64,000 nucleotides of DNA from Posidonia oceanica. Taxonomy: Eukaryota > Streptophyta > Magnoliopsida > Alismatales > Posidoniaceae. Under the pieces are notes generated by a model, which was not told where the DNA came from, searched no databases, and worked only from the letters and a program-made list of their open reading frames with translations. Where the stretch lies: assembly GCA_037176725.1 (NCBI GenBank), contig JAZBRS010000059.1, positions 8,915,001 through 8,979,000 on the forward strand, written 5' to 3'. How positions within the stretch are numbered: the first letter of the stretch is position 1; each line of letters opens with the position of its first letter. Both the position numbers and the translations under genes were made by a program. Positions 35,383 to 51,500 of this stretch are shown in pieces.

Positions 35383-37089
35383 CAGGAAGTTTTGGATGCA
35401 ATCAATAGATCAAATCCTCAATGTTGAATAGTTTTGGCTTTCTAATGATCAACTAATGTAAGTATGTAAACAATAAACCAAATTAAATATTTGCTTATAT
35501 TTTGTAATGGTATCTATGTTGTTTGATTTTTGGTGTATTTTATGTTTAACAACTATACAATCACTACTCTTTCGACTACATACTTCGCAATGGAATTTAT
35601 ACACGAGTTATATGGAAATTACTATACTTAGATTTCCTTTGCGAAATTCCTGCAAATGTCCTTGATTTTCTCATTTTCCTGTACATACCACTATTATTTC
35701 AAACTCTTTATCAAATCACCCTTAGGTTAGAATATTACACATTTAGTGAATTGTTAGTTAGAATATGAATACAGGATACTGAGACAGAAACCCTTTTCTA
35801 AACATCTACCCAACAATCTTACAATAAATCTTGAAAGAGGAGAAAAATCACCTTCTCCTTTTAGTATTTTCAAATAGTGCATCAGTGTAATTGTCAAAAA
35901 TAGGAAGGAATCAAACAATTATTCCAACCACAAACTGCTTGTGTAAATTGAGATTCACAACGGTGGTGTAAATTGATATTCACAGGGGTAGCATTCACCA
36001 TAAATAACCAAGTTAGTCAAATCTGAACGTGTGAAACTTGAAGACGAGACAATGTTATAGGCTACAACTAGAAGGAGGACTAAAAGAATCTGAATGTGTG
36101 ATAGGTCTAACAACTAACGTCTCGAAGCTCTTAAAGCTCTTAATACTAACATTCCTGGCCTGTTTATACAAAGCCACATGTATATATTCCTTGAATAATG
36201 TATGCCTGGAGTGCCCCTCACTTCCATCAAGTTCCCATGCTCCATAAATCCTACTATAAAACGGGTTTATGTGTATTGTTTTTGTCACTCATCGTTTATT
36301 TACCTTCTAACATATACCATGTACATGTCTATTGATAATGTTTACAATTGATTGAAGCGACTTAATGGATTCTCATGCTGACAACGAAATGAAATGTGCC
36401 AAATTCAAGAAATGTAAAGTTGAGGAAGCATTGGGAAAAGAAGGTTACTACTTCTTTTAACCATTGTATTTATTTTCATGTATTGAAAAATAAGTACATT
36501 CGCTTATACAATCCTAAGTTTCTCTTACTTGTATTCATAGGATCTAATCTTCTGGCATCTGTTCAAGAAAGTTCGACTGAAATTCAAAGTGAAACAGAAA
36601 TGATGCCATTAACTCCTATAAAAAAATTACATCTCTTGGCTTCTGAACAACAAAAGGAACCACTTACGCCTTCAGATTCTCAAAGGAAGTCATTGCTTCA
36701 AGAGGAAGGAGATCATTTGATACTTAAATCTCTTGAACATGAGGAATCGTCATAAAAAACGATTGCTAAGAGCAAAAGTCCAATGGAAAGAGGGAAAAGT
36801 CCTATGGGAATGGTAAATCTCATTCTCATTTGAGTTTAATTAAGATAAGTTATATATTATATCACTAGATTTGTTTTTTTAGCTTACCATCTGTTTCAAA
36901 GTATCTTCCTTTCAATGTTAGATTCCATACTTTAAGTACAATATTCATTTTAGAAAATGGTTATGAATCTTTAACGTCTACCATGCTCCAAACTTATGTT
37001 TCTTTGAAACTATGTTATATTAATTGTACTACAATTTCTTTCCCACTTACAATACAATACATGTTTGACAATGGTATGTTTATATTTTC
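35383..37089 (+). other. Helitron spacer between RepHel and RPA, possible exon at 36540-36754
   Basis: AT-rich sequence. An open stretch after AG at 36540 (start GSNLLASVQESSTEIQSE) reads acidic and serine-rich to a stop at 36753. It could be an exon of the neighbouring RPA gene or a fragment of another gene. I do not recognise it. Confidence 0.4.
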
Positions 37090-39372
37090 CTTTCATTTTA
37101 GAGAAATCAAAGAGAACAATTATGTTATATCTTGTATCAGCAAACACATTTCTTTCTATTTACCAAGTTCGTGTTATGAAAATGTTTTATGGCCACATCT
37201 TTGGACCTACAAGGAGCAAAGCTTTGACTTTTGTAGTGATGGATGCTGAGGTTAGTATTGTTAATAATATTTTAGTTATTTATATTCCTTTATTGTACCC
37301 AATTCCGATTTATTTATATATATACAAATATGGAATATATATTCTATTGTTGTAAATTACAAAATAGAATGTTACTAATTGTACTAGCCCATTTACTGAA
37401 ATCTAGATTTTTCCTAATTTACATTTCCATTAACTTCGATAATGTTTGATAGTGATTACATTAACAGTTTGCATTTATGAACACCCCACCTTTTGGTTAT
37501 ACAATTGCACAAAAGTGTGTAACTTTCTTGGATAATATTTAACCAATCAAATTTATGTTTATAATATTTCCTCTCACATTGATTCTAAAAGGAAATAACA
37601 TAATGGAATTGTCATATGAGTTATTATATTGGTTAATTTAGTACAATTTGTTGACAACTTGTATTTTTTATTCAAAGCTTGATATTTACCATGATGGATT
37701 CCTTACAGGGAAATGAGATCCAAGGTTTCATTGATGGAGATGACTTGAGCTGGAGAAAGATTTTGGAAATTGGTTCAGTTTATTTATTTAAGAATGTTAG
37801 GATCTTTGAACGAATTCGTAATTACAAACTTGTGCCTACGGATTATCAGATTACTATATCTCCTAGATCAAGAATTGAAAAGGTTGAAGATGATGGAATT
37901 ATACCACTGATGAAACGTTATATCACTCGATTGGATAAACTACAACAAATAGGTGTTGATGCCTCTTGATTGACTGGTTAGTCTATTTCATCGATAAACT
38001 TGTCTACCTCTATGTTGTTTACTCTAATCTCATTTCAAAATTGATATAATGACAGATGCTATAGGAATTGTAATCGATTTCCAACCTATCAAGGAAATTT
38101 CTACTAAGTTCTCAAATGTTACTCCAAAAAGTGAAGTTACAATCATTGATGATTGGTTTATTTGTTCTATTCCCACTTACTTCATATTTATACAACAATG
38201 GTCAAAATTTCTGACATTTGCAGTTCTTAATTAAATAGTGAATGCACAGTCAAGTTAACTTTATGGGGAGACCTTGCTGTTCAAACTTCTGAAAGTTGCG
38301 GAAAAGCATTCGAGAACTCTAACATTCTCTTTGCAACCCACTTACGTGTCCAAATGTATTTAGGTAAGCATACAACCATATTAGAATGTTTAAGTTTATA
38401 AGTATTACGTTATGTTTAATAAATTAGTTCTACTTTCAGGGAATCTTTGTTTTAGTAATACAACATGCACCGAGCTCCAAATTGATCCAGAAGATGTTCC
38501 TGAGACTACTGATTTCTTCACATGGTAACATCATTCGAGATTAAATGCTCGTGTGACAATTTAGTCCTTATCATTCAACTTCTTTTGTTACTTACTCCAT
38601 GCTAAAATATGATCTTATAGGCTTCATTCTGCGAAAATGGCAAATTCATCAATCAAATCTCTAAGAAAAACTCCATCATCTACTTCCGCAAATACTGTAA
38701 ACATTGGGACAACCACTATTGCTAGCATGATCGCATCTTCAAGAGATTTGCCTCCTCATGTAATTCGAACAAACCCTTGATTAATATCTTTTTCCCCCAA
38801 ATCATAATTCAATCAATCAATTAACTATGATTTTAGGGGATCACGTTTATCGTTGTTGGAGAGATTATTGATATCAAAACCAATAAGGAATTATGGTATG
38901 ATTCGTGCTACACATGCAAGAAGATTTTCAGACCATCTAATCATGACCTCCAATGTTCAAATTGTCTCACTATTTCTCCCATCCTTTATTTCAGGTTATT
39001 CCATTGACTAGATGTTCTATAGTAATATACATAATCTTTAGTCTTATTCTAAACAAATCTTTTCTAATTCCATATCCAGGGCTAGAATGGATGTCGAAGT
39101 CAAGGACAACACTGATTCTATGATTGTGACATTGTTTGGTGACGATGCAATCCAAGTTATAGGAGTGCCATTGAAGAAACTCAAAGAAATTGGTACAAGG
39201 GTAAATAACAACCACTTCTTTCCTTAAGTTGCACTTTGCCAACGTAAAGTTTCAATCAACATCTTATCATGCATTCTAATCAATTTCTTATGGAAATAGG
39301 AAGATGATGATGAAGAATTGAATGAGATAATTAAATCAAGAATTTCGCTACTGTATACTTTTCATATCAAGG
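37090..39372 (+). CDS. Helitron RPA70-like single-strand DNA-binding protein
   Basis: Plant Helitrons often carry an RPA large-subunit homologue. The gene is split into about nine exons with GT/AG ends: about 37165-37250, 37709-37967, 38057-38150, 38241-38365, 38440-38524, 38621-38757, 38837-38995, 39080-39200 and 39301-39372. Recognisable parts are GPTRSKALTFVVMDAE, then WRKILEIGSVYLFKNVRI of the first OB fold, DAIGIVIDFQPIKEISTKFS and TVKLTLWGDLA of the second, and the C-terminal zinc ribbon CYTCKK with CSNC (about 38909-38964). No frame-breaking lesion was seen in the exons checked. The start codon is uncertain, and the 3' end is replaced by captured DNA after 39372, so the protein may end in foreign sequence. 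Confidence 0.65.
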
Positions 39373-39378
39373 TAACAC

Positions 39379-40076
39379 ATGATTGCTGGTGTAAGTCTGG
39401 GCCTAGAGTTAACAACTCTTCTTGTCCTTGTGATTAGTGTAGCTGTTATCTCAGCTTTTTGGCTTGGGCACACGTCTGGCCTGGTAGATGAAACAGGGAT
39501 TCCTAGAAGTGGTTTATTTGGGACAGCTGTAGCAACAATGGGAATGCTCAGCACTGCCGCTTATGTTTGGCCTGATAGCTGACAATGCAAGTGGCATTGT
39601 TGAGATGAGTCAGCAGGTAACATCACTTTCAAATGCTTTAGTATCTGAAAGTTACCAAAAAGCTATCCAAGTTGTACCTTTTATCCTTTACAGAGAATGT
39701 CTTAAATATTTTACTTTTGATATTACTATAAAGGAGCATAGATGTATTTTTTTAATTAAAAGCAGTTCTACTCATGAGGACTTCCATTCAAATTTATGAG
39801 TTGTGCCGAGTCCATGGCGTACTATAAATGTTTATACATTAGGATTTAGGCTCAAATCCCCGAGTTCTATTTGACCTTTACCTACTTGGTTAGCTCATTT
39901 GATATGTTGACGGAAATTCTGTCAACCATTTTACGCTCTTGTACATTTTCTCATGATACAAAGCATTTTGTTTCTTGCAGCCTGAAAGTGTCCGTGAGAT
40001 CACTGATGTTCTAGATGCTCTTGGTAACATCACAAAAGCTACCACTAAAGGGTTTGCCATTGGATCTGCTGCACTT
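39379..40076 (+). pseudogene. Captured fragment of type II (Golgi) H+-pyrophosphatase
   Basis: The intact enzyme is a proton-pumping pyrophosphatase of the Golgi type (AVP2-like). Two exons are present. Exon 39379-39616 encodes SLGLELTTLLVLVISVAVIS and GTAVATMGMLSTAAYV, and resumes with IADNASGIVEMSQQ. Exon 39981-40076 encodes [16 protein letters not shown] and [15 protein letters not shown]. In the family about six residues (LTMDMF) normally join AAYV to the following GPIADN. Here they are missing near 39564, which also shifts the frame. The intron between the exons is retained with normal GT/AG ends, so the DNA was captured, not copied from mRNA. Everything else of the roughly 800-residue protein is absent. 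Confidence 0.9.
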
Positions 40077-40191
40077 GTAGGCATGACGTTTGTACTGCTT
40101 TAGATGATGCTTTTAGTATCATAAAATCTTGTCTCCTCCAGCTACTTTTCTTTCCTCCTTATGTTACAATGGTGGATCTTGTTCCTGTCAG

Positions 40192-40270
40192 GTGCTCATC
40201 TCCTATGCTATCCAGGGGCATTTAACATGACAACTGGTCCCTTGCACTGGGAATTGCTACAAAGAGCAAG
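40192..40270 (+). pseudogene. Captured exon of omega-amidase (nitrilase superfamily)
   Basis: One 79-bp exon with AG before it and GTGACT after it encodes [20 protein letters not shown] followed by LLQRAR. This is a highly conserved stretch of plant omega-amidase, which hydrolyses 2-oxoglutaramate and related amides, and it includes the nucleophile-region cysteine CYPGAFN. Neighbouring exons of the gene are not present. It lies 115 bases right of the pyrophosphatase exon and in the same direction. Confidence 0.85.
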
Positions 40271-41030
40271 GTGACTCTGAGGGAAAACCATTGCTTCTTC
40301 TTTTTTGACTTGTGCGTGCTTCTTTTGTTCATCCATGTCAAGAAAGTAGTTTACATTTTGTGATGAGAACTTTATTAGGTTATATGCTTTTAGTTCAGCA
40401 TATCCTTAAGTAGAAACGGGTGTGCACTTTATGCTCCTGAATAGTTTTTAACATTTTACTGACAACCAGTGCACTTGTAGTAATTACTAAAGCTATGAAT
40501 TACTTTTAAAAAAAGAGCTAATGGTCTGAAGTTTTACAATCCCATGACTTTTAATTCTTTATGTGTAGGTGGATGATTTTGACTTTAAATAACAAAATGT
40601 AAAAGTTCTTTAACTTCTGAAGTTCAATAATCTTGTGATTTTGAAGCTTTTTATGGACATAGATACATTTGAATATCAGATTTAATGTTCCAGGGTAACT
40701 GGGATTGGTTCCAAATGTTTTGCTGCACATCAAGAAGAAAAGAAGTAAATGAGAGAATGGTCTTGAGAAAAAGGGATTGGGTTGGTTTCATGTTTTTCAC
40801 CCATTTGAATTATTTTCTTCTTCTTGTATATACACTATGCACATGCTCTCAGCTCATTTGATATGGATCCTAGCTGTAAAAAGACCACTTTGATATATCT
40901 TTGTAACTTTTGACAGCACAAAGGAAATGTCTTATGTATTGGACTTTTCTCTCTTCCCTTCAATTTAATGTCAGACCATGCTTCATAACTTATTCTAATT
41001 CAATTTCTTTATATCATGCTCAATTTTCAG

Positions 41031-41133
41031 CTTTTTCTTCAATGGTTGAGGGAAGGTATCAAGAAATGTGTACCACTGAATTATCAAGGGGAGCTAGCAT
41101 TCAATACATCTTTCAGTCAATTTTTGTAAAGAG
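41031..41133 (+). pseudogene. Captured exon of a DRP3-type dynamin-related protein
   Basis: An exon with AG before and GTTGG after encodes MVEGRYQEMCTTELSRGASI followed by QYIFQSIFVK. In dynamin-related proteins of the DRP3 type, which divide mitochondria and peroxisomes, this part reads ELSGGARIHYIFQSIFVKS. Here two conserved positions differ (G to R, R to S). Only this exon of the middle domain is visible. The orientation is the same as the other captured pieces. Confidence 0.75.
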
Positions 41134-42339
41134 GTTGGATGTGCTTAATCATTCTTTTTTGTTTCTGATTCCAATTTATTCTTTTACCAATGCATCAATC
41201 CTGTAGTTTTGACTTTAGCATTACATTTGCGAGATGATGTTTAGGAATTCTACTTTTAGTTAATTAATTTTTATTAACTTTTGCACCTGACAGTAAATCA
41301 GCTAACTTTTAGTTGCTTCTCGCCAGATAAGTATGTACACAAACATCAGGAGTGCTGGCTAAAGCAGGTACAGCTTCTCCTTTCCCATCATTATAGGATT
41401 TGCATGCTGTAATATTACATTCCTTTGCTATTATAGTTTCTTTTTTTGCAAACAAAATGTCAAAGATTCTGTTTGTTTCTCACAAAGATCTAAAGACTGC
41501 TTTCTGCCACTGCTAAATGCTATTTGTATGTAGTTTTAAGTTCTATATACTTTATGTGAAGTATCACATGACATGAGCCATCTATATTTGCATTTAAACA
41601 ATTTCTTTCCAATGTTTTCACAGCAGATCTCACGTATCTTCATGACTTTCTTGCAAACCCAACTTGGTTTGCCATGTTAAGATACGTAAATAGACATTCT
41701 GCTGCAATTCAGGGTTACAAATTGGATTGGTGTTCGGTTATCCATGTGTTACTTGACTTTGTTTGCATCTCTGTTGTGCTTACAGCACTATTCTTGAGAT
41801 ACGGATCATCAATTATTTATCAATACTTAGAAACATAGGTATGTGTTCACATATCACATATAACAGAAATTTACAAATGATAATGCAATACCAATATTTG
41901 CATATGCTTCCTGTAAGATTCTATTCTAGCTATTGCTGTTGTGGTATTGCTTTAGGTTATGCCTAAACCCGACACCTTGTTGATTAACTACTTTTCTCGC
42001 TTGTGTTACTTGTAATGTAGGACGAGAAGCCAAGATTGAACTTCAAAGACAAATATTCACAAGCTTACAGAGATTCTCACCCAACTGCCCCACTAATTGT
42101 GCCATGGATGTTTGGTGTTATTGGTTGATAACATATAGACATGCAATTTGGTTGATTACAAAGCGACTGCCCATAGGAGGATCTGGATTACAAAGCGCCC
42201 CATAAAATTTTTTTCTTATATAAACTATGCAGTATCTTTCTTTTCTCTTCTTCTAGATTCTGTCTGTTTTCAAGCCTTAACAAAAAATGTATGATGAATA
42301 GCTTTTCTCTTTGAAATTATTTTGTTTTGGATTTTTCAT
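41134..42339 (+). other. Helitron 3' region with unassigned exon-like segments
   Basis: Several short open stretches are flanked by plausible AG/GT signals: about 41330-41369 (KYVHKHQECWLKQ), about 41631-41711, about 41786-41838 (STILEIRIINYLSILRNI) and about 42022-42110 (REAKIELQRQIFTSLQRF). They look like more captured exons, possibly of one gene. I do not recognise the source. A TTTCTTATATAAACTATGCA segment lies near 42211. Confidence 0.4.
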
Positions 42340-42367
42340 CCCGTGCAACGCACGGGTCCCATGCTAG
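42340..42367 (+). terminator. Helitron 3' terminal hairpin and CTAG end
   Basis: CCCGTGC (42340-42346) pairs perfectly with GCACGGG (42350-42356) around an AAC loop. Eleven bases later the element ends in CTAG (42364-42367), followed by T. A hairpin close to a CTRR end and insertion next to T are the defining 3' features of Helitrons, and the hairpin acts as the transposition terminator. Confidence 0.92.
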
Positions 42368-43887
42368 TAATATCAATAAAAGAATGCAACATGCCAACGC
42401 CATCAACAATGCTGCCACAAATCCAACAACACAACAACAACCTTTATTTATATTTGGAAAATTATCCACAAATTCTATGAATCATGCACAAACTAGAATC
42501 AACAAGCTACAACAATAATATAATTCAAATTCTATCATAAATGTTTCAACAAAGCAACATAAGCATGTAAACAATTTATGTTATCAAATATCCAATCCCG
42601 ACTCAAAATACTGATGCTGAAAACTCTAATTTCAGAATTTAATTCAATACCATAAAAAATAATGTTATATATCATTTTGAAGCTCTCTAAGTTATCTTTC
42701 CAATGCCTCCTAAATCACAGAAATCCGATATATAAGGGTCAAGTTATGATCAAAACAAGACACAAGGGTCATTCTAGAACTCAGAATACCACCCCGCGTC
42801 CACAATACGCATGGCTGACCCTTGCCTCAGACTCACAGCATACTTGTTCACATTATAACTCATAATCTATTTCTCCAAATATAGTGAAATTGTATACCAT
42901 TTTAAACATCCTGAAGTCCTCTTTCCAACAAAACCAATTTCAAAAAAATCAAACTCCTATAACTCGAGATATACTCAAATCAAGACACAAACATTATTAT
43001 GGGGAATCAAACACAGTAATGAACCTACTTTTGAAATCACCCTATTTTAATCCCCAAATAGCATAGTAAAAATTCATGCCATGCATCATTAGAAATATCT
43101 TTCTAATGTCTATTAAAACATCTAAATCCGATGTCAAAATCTCAAGGTATCGTTAAAATAATCCATGCATACCATAATTGAGAATAAAGCATCCACAAGA
43201 ACATGCCACTAATTTCCTTGCACACAAACCAACACAAAGCCCATAAAAATCCGTATAATATACCAAAATGTAGATTAAGAAGTTATCTAATAACCCAATT
43301 GAAATTTCTGGATTCCGACATCTAGAACTCAAGTTATCAATAAATAATCTAAGTATGCTCTTTTGTAAATAATAAAATCCAAGAAACCCATATAATCTTT
43401 TAATTCACTATAAAAGCTCATGAATTCATCCAAAAATACTATAAATCACTACTACAATAAGAACTAACATACTACAACATTATTGCATCCATATTTATAA
43501 TTAAAAGTTTTCAGTGGAATGTGTACCTCAAATCCAACGCTCCACGACCCACCATCGCAGCCACTCAACAGTGGCTCCCATAGACGGTTCCTCTTTGCCG
43601 GAGCTTCGAATCAACCACTCTTGCCTTAGCTCGAGCATGGCAACTCGTCTCGAGCCCACACAGCAACCCAAAAACATAAACAACACCAGATTAACCTCAC
43701 GCATAGGGAAGGAAGAGAAGAATTCAGACCAAATCGAGTCGAACAGTAGCTAACCTTCTTCTCCTGTCGGCGACCTCCTCGGCAACGACAACAGTAGTCT
43801 GGTGGCATAGCAGCAGTGACATCCTTCGACGATGCATGACAGCAAAAAGCTCTCAACAATAGCAGCAGCCGGCGCTCCTCTCTCAAG

Positions 43888-43923
<36 letters not shown>

Positions 43924-44570
43924 TTCTCCCTCTCCTTCTTCCTCTTCCTATCTTTCTTCTCCTTCTTCTCCTTCTTCTCCCTCTCTTCTTAGGACAACTC
44001 TGTCTCAGCCCACTCACTATCTCTCCTATGCGTGTGTGTGTTGTGTGTGGCCCTCCCCTCCTTAAATATTCACAACTTAAGTCGAGCGAGGGTATAGGCA
44101 TGACACACAACACAAACATCACACTCACCCGGCAACAATCTCATAACACTTGCATCAACCAAAACATAATGCAAAACAAGTGTCAGCACACCACACAAAC
44201 ACCACGCATGCATCGCTTGCACAAGCCCATACGATCCACTTATGCAAGGGACCAAATAATCATTAAAAGGTGTCTCCAAATTAATCATTCTAATTATCCA
44301 TTGAATCCAATGAGACCAACATCATCAATCCACCAATCACAATAAAGGCCTCCACTCACATCATTCTCGAATCCATCTCAACCACTAATCCAAAATCAAA
44401 TGAGATAATTAAATCTCAAAGCCACAGCTCACACTCACCGTACTCTGGCCTACACAATCGTGCGAGCAAGCCGTGCTAGGAAAACACGCTAGAAATCTGT
44501 GCCCCCAAAATGTGTTGGGAACCCATGCCTAGAACATGTGTATCAGACACACACACACAACCTAAAAGCG
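42368..44570 (-). mobile_element. Chromovirus LTR-like remnant, ends not found
   Basis: The layout resembles the solo LTR at 19448-22638: a long A-rich part, then GTGTACCT near 43522, a GC-richer part (43530-43880), a CT/CTT-rich stretch (43885-43995) and TATTTAAGG on the - strand near 44060. Long terminal TGTAAC/GTTACA ends are missing. The class assignment is by resemblance only. ORFs here are low-complexity artefacts. Confidence 0.35.
43889..43919 (+). repeat. (CT)n microsatellite
   Basis: About 15 uninterrupted CT units, followed by CTTCTC-type trinucleotide repeats to about 43990. Confidence 0.95.
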
Positions 44571-45565
44571 CAAGCAAAATTCATGGATGTGACATGCAAT
44601 TTCTGTAGTTTTTTCATGTTTTGTTATTGATGTTGGCCTGAGTTCTTAGTCGGTATAAGAAGAATGGCCTGCGACATACGTACATTAGCCATATGTCCCA
44701 ATCTGCATAATTCACTCATCATGCACTGTCAAACGCGTTTGTGACAGAAGTCGTGTGTGTTGTTGAATGGTATTGGCTATAAGTTGTTGGTGTTTGTGGG
44801 CCTATGGCAACATAATAGTTGTGATGATGCTGCCAATCAATGGTGGAGCTAGGTAATAAGATTAAAATGGTTGAGATAAAGAAATGGAGGTTGTGTCCCA
44901 AGTGATAAGAATGATCGTCTATGTTTTAAATAGGTCGAGAGATGTACATATAATTGTTGTTTCTGTCATTATTCAGAGGTGCTTACTGTGAGAAGCCTTA
45001 ATAACCAATGTGAAAATAATCAAAGAAATGAGGATGTAGCTAATTTACTTATCACTTAAGCACGTGATATGTGACAAGTGTGAAAATGATTACGAGTTAT
45101 ATAAGTAGTCTTTCATTCAAATAATTGTATTTTTAGGGAAGTGACATTTATTAGTTTCTATTTTGAATTATCTATTTGGATTTGCACTCTCTCCCATTCA
45201 GATGCCCCTCTTATCAATAGTATGAAGAGACGTATATTTTATTTATTATAACTACAATTATGAGATAACAACAACAATACGAAGTCCTTCACTAATGACA
45301 ATTTAGCTGATCCACGACACCAACACTAGTACATCACAATCCGCACACGTCAAGCAACTAAAAGAAAGATTATTTCCTTGACATGATTGACAGAAATCAG
45401 AGACTAATTCCATCATCATTTTCTCCCTTCTGATATTTATCTCAATTTTCATTTGTTTTCCCTTTTTTGCATTCCACTCCAACTATGTGATTGTATGTTG
45501 TTGCTCCAATAAAACTAGTATCAATCTGAGACAAAATAATTAAAAACATGAATTGAAAGATGCTC
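44571..45565. other. Intergenic DNA downstream of RABH1B
   Basis: No gene is seen. The part next to 45566 should contain the RABH1B 3' untranslated region. AATAAA-like signals cannot be chosen with confidence. Confidence 0.5.
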
Positions 45566-48504
<2,939 letters not shown>

Positions 48505-51500
48505 ATGGCCGCCGATTCCTCCCCAGAAGGGGAACCGAAGGGGGAAATGAAGGAGGAGACGAGGACTCCAGTGGCAGCGGTGGCGACGGCCGCGGCGGTG
48601 GAGGCGAGCCCGAAGACTCCGAACCCGTCCTTGACCGCGCACGAGGAGATCAAGGCCGTTGCGCGCAAGTTCGCCGACCATCCCATCCAGAACCCCGATC
48701 CCGGCGTCTGGGCAGTCCTCACCGCCATATCCAAGAACGCACGCCAACGGCCTCAGGTAGAAAGATTAACCCTAGACGTCACTATCGTTGTCGTCATGTT
48801 CTTGTTTTTCTGATAGATTTCGGTACGTCTTGAGGTGTTGTTTTGTTTTTGTGGGAGAGACGTTTATCGAAAGCTGCTTTCTTTTTGATGTTTGGTGTAA
48901 AAGTTTATACTTGAACAAGACTCGAGAAATGTAGGCGTTTAAGTGATTTCTCAGAAGTACGGTTTTGACAGGTCATGTGCTTGTGTTGTTAGAAGTAGTT
49001 GTATTTTGGTGTGGACTGAATTCGATTATTTGCTTAGGAAACGACAACAAGCGTACTGAGTTCATCATGATACGACTTCTATAAATTGTGGAAATGTGGT
49101 AGCTTTGCCGAGTTTTTCATAGGAACTTGCTGACCTCCATGCCGTTGTATGTAAGACCACTGCTCCAGGAACTCGTGAAGTTCTTGTAAACTTGACAACT
49201 CGAAGGCAGCAGTACTAGTGCCGTGTTTGTAGAACACCAAAGTGTGCATGTCTTGTTAGTCTGTTGTATCAGTGAGAAATGTACATCCATTGGACGTCCC
49301 CTTTGTACTTCTGCAAGGTCCTGAAATTATTTAGGACATACTAACTTGGCACTGCTGATGCCGAAGTGATGCCAAGGTCAGTGATGATCAAGACAATTAG
49401 AAGGAAAGTAGTCGAAGTCCAAATTCAACAGAAGTAAAGTTAAATAGTCCTCGACCAAGTTGGAGCAAAGTTTTTGAAATTTAACATCCATAAGCAAAGT
49501 AACCACTCCAACTCCAACAAATCAGTAAGCTCACCAAGGAAGCCACTTCCTTTGCTTCCTCTTTGGTCCTGCATGTCTTCTTCCTATCCTTGAGACTAAA
49601 CACCCAAGGAGAACTCAATTGTGGATCAACCCGGAAGATGACATCGTGATTACTAGAGAAACTAGAAGAACCAGAAGATCCTGTGACACAAGAAACGATG
49701 GTCGAGCTCTTCTTTCAATGTTCGTTATGGAAAGTATGAAATATCTTGCTCGTGCGACCTCTCAAGGATCAACTAACTGATTCTATATCTTACAATCTCT
49801 CAAATAAGAGGATTGTTTCTGTAATTTGTCATAAATCAAATAATTCAGTTTTAACCTTAATTATTTCATACACCAAAAGACCGACACCAATTCCTAGTTT
49901 ATATATTATAAAATGTACTGGATCCAAATAAATGCATCTTCTTGTTGGTTCTTGGCTGATTATCAACTTTGTGATATGCAATGGCTTGATTCACATTGGC
50001 GTTATCATCAATTCAAGCCTGTCTTCCAGCAAATTTTAATGCGATACAGATCAAATGCTTCTTTTCTTGATTCAGCCTGCTCTATACTTTCTTTTTATTG
50101 TTAACAGCCCTCTAAACGATGATGGGGATGATTTGCAATGTTGAAGAGGAAACAGTGGAAGTGGCTTAATTGGGAAGAATATTGTATTGGAGTTGGAGTG
50201 ACTGCATGTATGGAGCATTGGGAATGTCACTTATAATTTCTTTGCTTTTTTATGAGACAAATGGGGCTCACAATGATTGGATTGATGTCAAAATGAGGTA
50301 GAGTGAGGACGTTGATGATGCCGTTTGAATCTACACGGCTTGGAAATCAAAGTTGCTTATTGTACCACATGAAGTGGTGAAGATCAAATTAATACTAGTC
50401 AATTTATTGTAGTTGATTATAATGTCATAGAAATCATCGTATGTATCTCCTAACATGAACATACATGTGCTGTTCTCAAATATGTATGCTAGTGTAAAGA
50501 ACGTAAGATTTTAATAAATAATTACCTCTAATGAATGTTTGTGAAATAGTTGCATTCACTTATCATTTGGAAGGTATTCAAGTCAGTTTTCTTTTCGTAG
50601 AAAAGACCTTTTAAAACATTGACATGTAATTTAACCATGTGAACCATTGATTCTAGCATTAGACAGACTTGGACTTCAATGGCGAAAGGAGTTAGCGAAT
50701 GAAAGTCGAATTGAACACTTGCCTAATGAAAAGTGAATGCAAACACTTCACAAACTATTATGAGGAGTATGTTATTTATTAAAATCTTATGTTCTTCACA
50801 ATTTACATTGACATGTCTATCTAAGAATAACACATGGATGTTCATGTTTCTTCAATGAATTTAGTTGATCCTCACTATCATAAGTAGGTTCTCTATAGAA
50901 GTAGACTCTATACTTCTCATTACTTTTATAGAGCATTATGTTCCCAGTTAAATATGGTGATTCTCATGACTAGAAAGCAATTGACTTTTATTCATTATAA
51001 TTGAATATTTCACCACTTTATATGGTGCAAAGAACAACTTCCAAGATAGATTGCCCTATTGGATCTGGCACTTACAAAGGTGATTGGGATTCAAATGTTT
51101 AATGTGCGGTAATAAGCTTGTGTGTCTTTTGTTGGTATACTTTTAACTAGAATATACTTAGGCCCCGTTTGGTTGGGATTATGGGCCTCCAGATTATCCC
51201 ATAATCTTGACAATGACTACTATACCAACCAAATGGATATGACAGTGATGGATTATACACGTTATCTTAGGTTCTATTGATTTCAAAATAAAACAGTTGG
51301 CATAATCAACCAGATGGCGTGATTTTTGTAGAATCTGATGGATCATGTAGGTGCATTTACATTCTTATCCCTATGGTAGTATGAATTTAAGTGGTTTATC
51401 TAACGAAAATTACCATGAATGCTATCAATTTACCTAATGAAAATTATCATGAATTTACGTTGGAAGAAGAACATGATCTATAAGATAAAATAAGATTAAA

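Larger units (their letters stand above)
30589..42367 (+). mobile_element. Helitron with Rep/helicase, RPA and captured host gene fragments
   Basis: Rolling-circle transposon of plants. The Rep-Pif1 helicase gene (30589-35382), the RPA70-like gene (about 37090-39372) and the 3' terminus (hairpin 42340-42356, CTAG at 42364-42367, followed by T) are all oriented alike. Between the RPA gene and the terminus are exons from at least three unrelated host genes. The left end is not defined. 30589 is only the first coding base, and the true 5' TC end lies further left. The coding genes are damaged, so the copy looks immobile unless helped in trans. Confidence 0.85.

Noticed and set aside
39379..39582. 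67-codon ORF as a separate small membrane protein
   Set aside because: It is the first captured pyrophosphatase exon read to the frameshift, not a gene of its own.
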